Shown piece by piece: positions 50,899-58,071 of a DNA stretch of 64,000 nucleotides; within the stretch, counting starts at the first letter, position 1, and every line of letters begins with the position of its first letter. The stretch spans positions 2,078,001 to 2,142,000 of the forward strand of contig NZ_JAIUZO010000002.1 of the NCBI RefSeq assembly GCF_020171365.1, read 5' to 3'. Under the pieces are notes generated by a model. It was not told the origin of the DNA and did not search any database. It worked only from the letters and a program-made list of their open reading frames with translations. This DNA comes from Qipengyuania gaetbuli (GTDB lineage: Bacteria > Pseudomonadota > Alphaproteobacteria > Sphingomonadales > Sphingomonadaceae). A program made the translations under genes and the position numbers.

Positions 50899-51690
50899 TC
50901 AGCCGAATTCCTTGCGGTGACTGTCGAGGACGGGCTTTACCCGTCCGAGCGCCTCGCCGATCAGCGTAGGCAATTCCTGCTCGCCCAGCTCCAGCACTGA
51001 GTTGTGCGCGGCAGCAACGCGCTTTGCACCCGCCCAATCGATGCCCAGCGCGATGGCCCATTCGCGAAACGCTTCTGCAGCGCCACGCTCTTCTTTCAGC
51101 GCCTTGGCAAGGGTGGGGTGAAAATCGAGGCGCTGGTTGATGGGGGCGAGTGAAATCGGGAAGTTCTTGTCGAGGTACATCAGCGTGTCGTCGACATGGA
51201 TGGTCCCGCTACGGCGGTGATAGGCAAGCACGGACGAGAAGTGCACGCTCTCGTCGTCGCACACCAGCGGAACCCCGGCCGGGACCTTGAAATCGAAGTC
51301 GGACCCGAATTCGCGTGCCAGCGCGGGGCTTTCGCAGCGGTCCTCCTGCCACGGCAGGTCCGGCAGGACCGCAAGATGCCTCTTGGTCCCGTAGAGCGCT
51401 GCATGCGGATAGGTGCGGTGCATCCATTCGCAATGCAGCGTGTGGAAGGGGTGCAGGTTGAGGATGGCGGAAATCCTGGCGCCGCCGTCGGTCAGCCGAT
51501 CCACCTCCGCCTGCGCAGGCTCGGGCAGGGTGTAGCTGTCCAGGAAAACGAAATCGCCGCTTTCCAGCCGGACCAGCGACGCCTGCGTGCCCAGGTCGAC
51601 AAGGCCCTTGGCCTTGAACTGGCCGCGGAAGTGCCAGAAATCCTCACCAAGCCTGGTGAGGCTCTCGTTTGTTTCGGAAGTGCTCATCAT
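50899..51690 (-). CDS. DUF4336-like, metallo-beta-lactamase-related protein
   Basis: A 263-residue cytosolic protein. The stretch ILNLHPFHTLHCEWMHRTYP HAALYGTKRH matches the DUF4336 pattern, a relative of the metallo-beta-lactamase fold in which the HxHxDH site is altered. A further HSSVLAYHRRSG region and HVDDTLMYLD supply possible ligands. No enzyme activity can be assigned. The start could be 51690 or the next ATG. Convergent with the decarboxylase, with 6 bp between stops. Confidence 0.65.
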   Translation of the reverse strand: MMSTSETNESLTRLGEDFWHFRGQFKAKGLVDLGTQASLVRLESGDFVFLDSYTLPEPAQAEVDRLTDGGARISAILNLHPFHTLHCEWMHRTYPHAALYGTKRHLAVLPDLPWQEDRCESPALAREFGSDFDFKVPAGVPLVCDDESVHFSSVLAYHRRSGTIHVDDTLMYLDKNFPISLAPINQRLDFHPTLAKALKEERGAAEAFREWAIALGIDWAGAKRVAAAHNSVLELGEQELPTLIGEALGRVKPVLDSHRKEFG

Positions 51691-51749
51691 CACGCCGAAC
51701 GGGCGGAAGGTGATTTCTATCCCGGGTAGTCAGCCTTCGCGGCTGGCCA

Positions 51750-52445
51750 TCAGTCGTCGAACCCCACGAAGCGCGCCGCCTCGCTCACCTCGCGGCGGGT
51801 AATCTTGACCGGATTGGCGGGGAAATCGGGATCGGGCCAGCCCATGGCGACCGCCTTCATGATGACCTGGTCGTCGGGGATGCTGGCATGCTCGCGAACC
51901 ACCGGGCTTTGCATGATGCCCTGCGAGTTGATCACGCAGCCTAGACCCCGGCTCCACGCGGCATTGACCAGCGCGGTGGTCACGGCGCCGCAGTCGAAAG
52001 CCGTGTCGTCGCTGTCCGAAAGTTCCTTGTCGTAGGTCACGATGACGCAGACGGGGGCATCGAACTGGCGAAACCCGCGCAGCACCCAGTCCTGTCGCTT
52101 TTCCTTGTCGTCGCGCTCGATGCCCATCGCTTCGAACAGCTGGATCGCGCAGCCGATCTGCCGTTCGCGGTGGACGCCTTCGAAGGGATGACCGCGGCGG
52201 AATTCACGGCTGTCGGGCACGCCGGCTAGGATGTTCTCGGTATTGCCCTTGCGAATGCGGTTGAGCGGATCGCCGGTAATGACGTGGAAGTGATAAGGCT
52301 GCGTATTCATCGAGGAGGGCGAGCGCATCGCCAGTTCGAGCACTTCCTCGATCAGCGCACGCGGGACGGGTTTGTCGAGATATCCGCGGATCGACCGACG
52401 GCCGCGCACCACCTCTGCGAAAGTCTGTTCCGGATTGCCGCTCAT
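51750..52445 (-). CDS. Nitroreductase-family FMN protein
   Basis: A 231-residue nitroreductase: RRSIRGYLDKPVP for FMN-phosphate binding, SPSSMNTQPYHFHVI, and the glycine-rich GLGCVINSQGIMQSP. The family reduces nitro compounds, quinones or enones with NAD(P)H; the natural substrate is unknown. The ATG at 52445 has AGGAGGAATC upstream, a strong site, so the longer in-frame start at 52523 is rejected. Confidence 0.92.
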   Translation of the reverse strand: MSGNPEQTFAEVVRGRRSIRGYLDKPVPRALIEEVLELAMRSPSSMNTQPYHFHVITGDPLNRIRKGNTENILAGVPDSREFRRGHPFEGVHRERQIGCAIQLFEAMGIERDDKEKRQDWVLRGFRQFDAPVCVIVTYDKELSDSDDTAFDCGAVTTALVNAAWSRGLGCVINSQGIMQSPVVREHASIPDDQVIMKAVAMGWPDPDFPANPVKITRREVSEAARFVGFDD

Positions 52446-52515
52446 GATTCCTCCTGCTCTCTCGGCAGGAGTGCTAGCCCAAGCTTTGCCGGAGGCAAAA
52501 TCCCTTACGGCACGG

Positions 52516-52794
52516 TCATGCATCGACCCACTTGCGCGCGGATTCGCGGCGGTGGGGGCAGCCCGGCCAGCAGCAGGGGCGCTTCTTGCCTTCCAGCACT
52601 TCCTCGCGAAGTCGCGCGCGGCGCTTTTGCCTCGTGGCCTCCTGCTTGGCGGAGATGGTCCAGCAGATCCACTCGTTCCGCGCGAGCGGGGTCAGGTCCT
52701 GCCACTTGCCAAAAAGCGCTGCATCGCAATCGAGCATGGCCTGGAGCTCGGAAGGGGTGGGGTGGCGAAAGTCCGGATCGGCAGCTTCCGCCAT
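52516..52794 (-). CDS. Small protein related to the YdeI/OmpD-associated C terminus
   Basis: A 92-residue basic protein: DLTPLARNEWICWTISAKQE followed by TRQKRRARLREEVLEGKKRP. The pattern of a helix with W/Y and then a T-R-x-x-R helix resembles the OmdA (bacteriocin-protection, YdeI) C-terminal region. An added cysteine pair (CCWPGC) and His (PHR) could bind a metal. The similarity is weak. It is 4 bp after the hemA stop and thus likely co-transcribed. Confidence 0.5.
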   Translation of the reverse strand: MAEAADPDFRHPTPSELQAMLDCDAALFGKWQDLTPLARNEWICWTISAKQEATRQKRRARLREEVLEGKKRPCCWPGCPHRRESARKWVDA

Positions 52795-52798
52795 CGGA

Positions 52799-54019
52799 TC
52801 ACGCGGCCTTGCGCAGTTCCAGTTCCATGCGGTCCCAGATTTCGACCAGCGCGCCTACGAGCTCGTCCATCATGGCTTCGGTATGGGCAGGGCCGGGCGT
52901 GAAGCGCAGGCGCTCCGTCCCGCGCGGGACGGTGGGGAAGTTGATCGGCTGCACGTAGACGCCGTATTCGGCGAGCAGGATGTCGCTGATCTTCTTGGCG
53001 CGCACCGGATCGCCCACCATCAGCGGGACGATGTGGGTGACGCTGTCCATGACCGGCAGTCCGGCTTCGCGCATCTTCGCTTTCAGATAGGCTGCGGCAG
53101 CTTGCTGGGCGTCGCGCTCGACGCTTGATCCCTTGAGATGGCGGACGGCTGCCAGAACGCCTGCGACCAGCACGGGGCTGAGCGAGGTCGTGAAGATGAA
53201 GCCCGGGGCATAGGAACGGATGCAGTCGATCACGCGCGTGTCGGCAGCGATATAGCCGCCCATGACGCCGAATGCCTTGCCCAGCGTGCCTTCGATGATG
53301 TCGACACGGTGCGCCGCTTCGTCGCGTTCGGTGATGCCGCCGCCGCGTGCACCGTACATGCCGACCGCGTGCACCTCGTCGATATAGGTCAGCGCGTTGT
53401 ACTTTTCAGCGAGGTCGCAGATCGCGTGGATCGGGGCCACGTCGCCGTCCATCGAATAGACGCTTTCGAAGGCAATCAGCTTGGGCGTGTCGGGATGTTC
53501 CGCCTCGAGCAGTTCCTCGAGGTGGGCGAGGTCGTTGTGGCGGAAGACGCGCTTCTCGCAGCCCGAATTGCGGATGCCGGCAATCATGCTGGCGTGGTTC
53601 AGCTCGTCCGAGAAGATCACGCAGCCGGGCAGCAGCTTGGCGAGCGTCGACAGAGTCGCGTCGTTGGAGACGTAGCCGCTGGTGAAGAGCAGGGCGCCGT
53701 CCTTGCCGTGCAGGTCGGCCAGTTCGCGCTCCAGCTGGATGTGGAGATGCGTGTTGCCGCCGATGTTGCGCGTGCCGCCCGATCCTGCGCCCACGTCGTG
53801 CAGCGCCTCTTCCATCGCCTCGATCACCTTGGGGTGCTGGCCCATGGCGAGATAGTCGTTCGAACACCACACGGTGATCGGCTTGGGACCGTTATGGCCG
53901 TGGAAGCAGCGCGCGTTGGGGAAGGCCCCCTTGTTGCGCAGGATGTCGATGAACACGCGGTAGCGGCCTTCCGAATGAAGGCGGTCGATCGCTTCGTCGA
54001 AGATCTGGTCGTAATTCAC
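52799..54019 (-). CDS. hemA: 5-aminolevulinate synthase
   Basis: Makes 5-aminolevulinate from glycine and succinyl-CoA, the C4 route to haem and bacteriochlorophyll used by alphaproteobacteria. The 406-residue product has [29 protein letters not shown], the PLP region [15 protein letters not shown], and the catalytic Lys in [14 protein letters not shown]. The length is normal. Both the substrate type and the organism's lineage are supported. An inverted repeat lies 87-103 bp upstream. Confidence 0.97.
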   Translation of the reverse strand: MNYDQIFDEAIDRLHSEGRYRVFIDILRNKGAFPNARCFHGHNGPKPITVWCSNDYLAMGQHPKVIEAMEEALHDVGAGSGGTRNIGGNTHLHIQLERELADLHGKDGALLFTSGYVSNDATLSTLAKLLPGCVIFSDELNHASMIAGIRNSGCEKRVFRHNDLAHLEELLEAEHPDTPKLIAFESVYSMDGDVAPIHAICDLAEKYNALTYIDEVHAVGMYGARGGGITERDEAAHRVDIIEGTLGKAFGVMGGYIAADTRVIDCIRSYAPGFIFTTSLSPVLVAGVLAAVRHLKGSSVERDAQQAAAAYLKAKMREAGLPVMDSVTHIVPLMVGDPVRAKKISDILLAEYGVYVQPINFPTVPRGTERLRFTPGPAHTEAMMDELVGALVEIWDRMELELRKAA

Positions 54020-54105
54020 GCGGCAAGGGGCCCGTCAGCGCCGCCACGGCGGCCATACATGAGCCGTCACATAAGCGAACGGGGCGGCTTTCGCCACCGC
54101 GATCT

Positions 54106-54122
54106 TTGCGAACGATTCGCAA
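54106..54122 (-). promoter_or_regulatory. 17-bp inverted repeat upstream of hemA
   Basis: TTGCGAA-CGA-TTCGCAA is a perfect 7-bp-arm repeat 87-103 bp before the hemA start and just after the murI stop. It may be a regulator site for hemA. The stem is too short and lacks a T run to be a good terminator for murI. Confidence 0.4.
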
Positions 54123-54125
54123 GGT

Positions 54126-54920
54126 TCAGAAGCGTTCGAGGCGCTTGATACCGTGCTGGGCGAAGGTTGGGGCGAGCCGCTCGAAATCGGCCAGATCGCC
54201 GGTCGTCACCGCAAGGTCCGGCTCGGCGCGGGTGAAGTCCTGCCCCTCGACGAGATGCGCGATGCGGCGCGCGATGCCCGCCGCGCCGTGGACGAAGGTC
54301 ACGTCCTTCCCGAACGCCTCGCGCAGTTCCGGCTCCAGCAGCGGGAAATGGGTGCAGGCAAGCACGACCGTGTCCATGTTCTCGCCGCCCGGCTGGAGGA
54401 CGAGGCCGGACGCGGCCCGCGCAACATCGTCCACGCTGATCGCCTCGCCGCGAAGCTTCGCCTCGCCCAGCGCCACGAGGTCGTTCGCACCGTAGCGCAG
54501 CAGCACCTTGTCGCTGGCGAACTCACGCTCGAGATCGTCGACATAGCGCTGGCGCACCGTCGCTTGTGTGCCGAGCAGGCCGATCGTGCCTGTCTTCGTA
54601 ACCGCTGCAGCGGGCTTGATCGCGGGCACGGTGCCGACGATCGGCGTCTCCAGCACCTCGCGCACCATGCCCAGCGCAATCGTGCTGGCGGTGTTGCAGG
54701 CGATGCAAATGAGGCGCGGTTGGTAGCGTTCCGCCATACGCCCAAGCAGCCCCGCGACCCGCGCGGCCACCTCCGCCTCGCTTTTAGCGCCATAGGGCAG
54801 GCCGGCCATGTCGGCGGCATAGATCACCGGCGCATCGGGCAGCAGCTTGCGCATTTCGGCAAGGACGGTCAGCCCGCCCACGCCGGAATCAAACAGCAGG
54901 ATCGGGGAAGAAGCGTCCAA
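54126..54920 (-). CDS. murI: Glutamate racemase
   Basis: Converts L- to D-glutamate for peptidoglycan. The 264-residue product has the N-terminal LLFDSGVGGLTVLAEMRKLL, the two catalytic cysteines (Cys75 in ICIACNTAST and the Cys of VVLACTHFPLL), and PYGAKSE. The start is TTG at 54920 with AGGGGA nine bases upstream; no ATG lies between the upstream stop and the first motif. It is divergent from plsY with 114 bp between starts. Confidence 0.95.
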   Translation of the reverse strand: MDASSPILLFDSGVGGLTVLAEMRKLLPDAPVIYAADMAGLPYGAKSEAEVAARVAGLLGRMAERYQPRLICIACNTASTIALGMVREVLETPIVGTVPAIKPAAAVTKTGTIGLLGTQATVRQRYVDDLEREFASDKVLLRYGANDLVALGEAKLRGEAISVDDVARAASGLVLQPGGENMDTVVLACTHFPLLEPELREAFGKDVTFVHGAAGIARRIAHLVEGQDFTRAEPDLAVTTGDLADFERLAPTFAQHGIKRLERF

Positions 54921-55034
54921 AATCGATAGTCCCCTGGCCCCGGCGCTTGTCGAAGGGGCGCGTTTCACATTAGGGCGGTAGAGGTAGAGGGGCGCAGGCT
55001 GCAAGCCAAGTCCCGACAGTCGCGGGGAAAAGCA

Positions 55035-55634
55035 GTGCCGACCGAACTCACCATCACCGTCCTCTGGGCCGCCCTCTTGGGCTACGGCTTCGGTTCCATC
55101 CCGTTCGGCCTGATCCTGGCCAAGCTGGCGGGCAAGGGCGATATCCGGACCATCGGCAGCGGGAATATCGGCGCGACTAATGTGCTGCGCACAGGCAGCA
55201 AGGGACTGGCTGCGGCAACGCTCCTGCTCGACCTCGCCAAGGGTTTCGTCCCCGTCTGGCTGGCCGGAATGTGGTTCTGGCAGGACATGGGCTGGACTGC
55301 GCTCTTCGCGGTGATCGGCCATGCCTTCCCCGTCTGGCTGGGCTTCAAGGGTGGCAAGGGCGTGGCGACCAATGCGGGCGTCAGCTTCGCGCTCGCCTGG
55401 CCGATCGGGCTGGCCTACGCCGTGGTCTGGATCGGCATGCTCGCGATCACCCGCATCAGTTCGCTTGCCGGGATGAGCGCGGTGGTAGCCGCTGCCGTCG
55501 CCGCATTCGCGCTCGGCGCGCCCACCTTCGCCAAGGTGCTGGCGGTGATCGCTGTGCTGGTCATCTGGCTGCATCGTGAAAACATCCGGCGCCTCGTCGC
55601 GGGGACCGAGCCCAAGGTCGGCTCCAAGGGGTGA
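55035..55634 (+). CDS. plsY: Acyl-phosphate:glycerol-3-phosphate acyltransferase PlsY
   Basis: Inner-membrane enzyme of phospholipid synthesis. The 199-residue product has about five membrane helices and the three PlsY motifs: GYGFGSIPFG, GSGNIGATNVLR, and WLGFKGGKGVAT. The start is GTG at 55035. The stop overlaps the dprA GTG start by four bases (GTGA), so the two are coupled. Confidence 0.96.
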   Translation: MPTELTITVLWAALLGYGFGSIPFGLILAKLAGKGDIRTIGSGNIGATNVLRTGSKGLAAATLLLDLAKGFVPVWLAGMWFWQDMGWTALFAVIGHAFPVWLGFKGGKGVATNAGVSFALAWPIGLAYAVVWIGMLAITRISSLAGMSAVVAAAVAAFALGAPTFAKVLAVIAVLVIWLHRENIRRLVAGTEPKVGSKG

Positions 55635-56749
55635 ACGGACTCGCACGGCCGCCAGCGGCATCGCTCACGCAGGAAGAGGCTTTCGCGCGCATCCGGCTGC
55701 TGCGTTCGCCCAATATCGGGCCGGTCAGCTATGCCATGTTGCTGGCGCGGTTCGGCACGGCCGTCGCGTCGCTCGATGCCCTGCCGGACCTCGGCAAGCG
55801 CGGCGGGCGGCAGTACCGCGCCGCGCCCGCAGACCGGATCGAGCGCGAGGTCGATGCCGTCAGGCGGGCAGGGGCCAAGTACCTCTTCCACGACCAGCCC
55901 GATTTCCCGGCGCTGCTGGCCCAAGTGGACGGCGCCCCGCCGATCCTGACCTATCGCGGCGACCTGTCGCTGGCCTCTGCTCCCTGCGTGGCCATGGTCG
56001 GCGCGCGCAATGCCAGCGCGGCTGCCGTGAAACTGGCGCGCGAATTCGGGAAAGGTCTGGCTGGGGCGGGTTTTACCGTCGTTTCCGGCCTTGCGCGGGG
56101 CATCGACGGCGCAGCGCACGAGGGGGCCTTCCCGCGCACCATCGGCGTCATCGCCAGCGGTATCGACATCGCCTATCCGCCGCAGCACGAGGTCTTGCAG
56201 GAACGGATCGCGAGCGAGGGCCTGCTGATCGCAGAGCAGCCCCCCGGCACCGAACCACGCGGCAGCCACTTCCCCAGCCGCAACCGCATCATCGCAGGGT
56301 TGGCCAGCGGGACCCTGGTGGTCGAGGCGGCGGTCAAGTCCGGCAGCCTCATCACCGCACGGCTGGCGGGCGAGGCGGGGCGCGAGGTCATGGCGATCCC
56401 CGGGTCCCCGCTCGAAGCGCGCAGCCACGGCTGCAATCACCTCATCCGCGAGGGCGCGGTGCTGGTGCAGTCGCCGGAGGACGTGGTGGAACTGCTCACG
56501 GGCTTCGACGGCACTCCGCGCTCGACCTTCCGCGAGCCGGTGTCGCAATTCGATTTCGAGCCGGGCGAAATGGCCGAGGCGCAGCCGGCCGACATCGCCT
56601 CGCTACTGACGACCGCGCCGGTCGCCATCGACGAACTCATCCGCCAGTCGGGCGAAAGTGCGGCGGCCGTGCAATTGGCGCTGCTGGAACTGGAAATCGC
56701 CGGACGGCTGGAGCGGCATGCTGCGGGGAGGGTTAGTTTGGCGGGTTAA
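55631..56749 (+). CDS. dprA: DNA-processing protein DprA
   Basis: Loads RecA on single-stranded DNA during natural transformation. The 372-residue product has an N-terminal SAM-like part (LTQEEAFARIRLLRSPNIGP), the Rossmann-fold core (CVAMVGARNASAAAVKLARE, GLARGIDGAAHEGAF, FPSRNRIIAGLASGTLVVEA) and a C-terminal winged-helix (LTTAPVAIDELIRQSGESAA). It is full length. The plsY-dprA-topA order is common. The start is GTG at 55631. Confidence 0.95.
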   Translation: MNGLARPPAASLTQEEAFARIRLLRSPNIGPVSYAMLLARFGTAVASLDALPDLGKRGGRQYRAAPADRIEREVDAVRRAGAKYLFHDQPDFPALLAQVDGAPPILTYRGDLSLASAPCVAMVGARNASAAAVKLAREFGKGLAGAGFTVVSGLARGIDGAAHEGAFPRTIGVIASGIDIAYPPQHEVLQERIASEGLLIAEQPPGTEPRGSHFPSRNRIIAGLASGTLVVEAAVKSGSLITARLAGEAGREVMAIPGSPLEARSHGCNHLIREGAVLVQSPEDVVELLTGFDGTPRSTFREPVSQFDFEPGEMAEAQPADIASLLTTAPVAIDELIRQSGESAAAVQLALLELEIAGRLERHAAGRVSLAG

Positions 56750-56842
56750 ACTCCGAGGATCCCGAAGGTTGTCGAGCCTATACAAGCAATCCGGCGCGTT
56801 CTGTTTCAATGGAACTCCCATCAAGTGCAGATGGGGGAAGTA

Positions 56843-57826
56843 ATGACAAACTCTATAAAGTCTCTTTTGGCAGTCTTCGCGCTGCTGTTTTTTGGACTTT
56901 CTTCGGCTTATGCCAAGGACGACGCGCCGGTAAAGGTCAAGGACAAGGGCGCCATGCAAGGCGCATCTCAGGTTTCGATCGTTGCCTTCAATGTCGGCTT
57001 CATTTTCGAATCGGTTGATCAGACCAAGTCGACTGGCGGGCTGATGGGTGCCTTCGGGGGTACCACCAAGGCACAAAGCACACTGGACGGCGTCACTCCC
57101 GAAATGATGCAGCAGATTACCGATGCGGCATACGCCGACTTCATCGCCAAGCTGGCTGCCAACGGGGTGACGGTCGTGCCTGCGGATTTTGCTAACCTGA
57201 AGGGCAAACACGGCCCCAGCGAGGAGAACATTCAGCTCGAAAAGAAGAGCAAGGGGAAGGCAATGTTCTATTCCCCGACCGAACTGCCGATGCAGGTTTT
57301 CCTGACCGGGGATGTGGCGCAGCGCCAAAGCTTCGGCAATTTCGGCGATGCAGGTCGTGCGGGACAGAACACGTTCGCCGTCCAGAGTGCAGCCAAGGCA
57401 TCGGGCATCCCGGCGATCGGCGCTGTCTACCTCATCGACTTTTCCGACCAAAAACGTCCCGGTGCCTTCAGCTTTGGCGGCAGCTTGAAGGTGAATGCCA
57501 ACCTGTCGGTGGTGCCGGATTATTCGAGTATCTCGGTCTATGGCGCCAACGGCAAGCAGAACGAAATCGTGCTGAACATGCCGGTATCGGTGGACGGCGA
57601 GTTCATCGAAGTGGCCGACGGCAGCAGTGGCAGCGAGAAAGCCGTGCAGTCGGCGGCAAACGTCGCCGGCGGGATTGCCGCAGCGGTTGGAATCGGATTG
57701 CCGCGCTTTGGCAAGACCCGCAAGTTCACGTTCACCGCCAACGACGAGAATTACCAAGCCGGCGCGATCGCTCTTGCCGGGGCGACAAACGATCTGGTGA
57801 TCGGTTACCTGAACCAACAGCGCTGA
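56843..57826 (+). CDS. Exported protein of unknown function
   Basis: A 327-residue protein with a signal peptide (LLAVFALLFFGLSSAYAKDD). The mature part has a mixed alpha/beta pattern with FNVGFIFESVDQTKSTGG, MQQITDAAYADFIAKLAANG, SFGNFGDAGRAGQNTFAVQ and VAGGIAAAVGIGLP. I do not recognise a family. Third positions are less GC-biased in its first codons than in the neighbours. It stands alone between dprA and topA, with GGGGGAAG before the ATG at 56843 and its own terminator, so it appears to be an insertion into the usual dprA-topA pair. Confidence 0.7.
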   Translation: MTNSIKSLLAVFALLFFGLSSAYAKDDAPVKVKDKGAMQGASQVSIVAFNVGFIFESVDQTKSTGGLMGAFGGTTKAQSTLDGVTPEMMQQITDAAYADFIAKLAANGVTVVPADFANLKGKHGPSEENIQLEKKSKGKAMFYSPTELPMQVFLTGDVAQRQSFGNFGDAGRAGQNTFAVQSAAKASGIPAIGAVYLIDFSDQKRPGAFSFGGSLKVNANLSVVPDYSSISVYGANGKQNEIVLNMPVSVDGEFIEVADGSSGSEKAVQSAANVAGGIAAAVGIGLPRFGKTRKFTFTANDENYQAGAIALAGATNDLVIGYLNQQR

Positions 57827-57955
57827 TGCGGTGAGTCGCATTGTCCCAAGTCGCAACGAACCGGCCAATTTGGGGGGTCAGGCTGACGGGCCCTGACGCT
57901 TGCAAGTGACCCGAAAGGCACGAGGGATCTGTCTTCCCGCGAAATCGGACCTCAG

Positions 57956-57990
57956 GCCCGGATTTGGCATTTGCTGGATCCGGGCTTTTT
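57956..57990 (+). terminator. Intrinsic terminator between the exported protein gene and topA
   Basis: GCCCGGAT (57956-57963) pairs with ATCCGGGC (57978-57985) and is followed directly by TTTTT (57986-57990). The loop is 14 bases. It lies 130 bp after the preceding stop and 81 bp before the topA ATG, so topA has room for its own promoter. Confidence 0.75.
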
Positions 57991-58071
57991 CTAAGCTTGA
58001 CGCCTTCCGAACCCGCCCCCCATTTTCGCGCGTATACGCATACGTACACGTAAGGGACCGATTTTTCCTCC

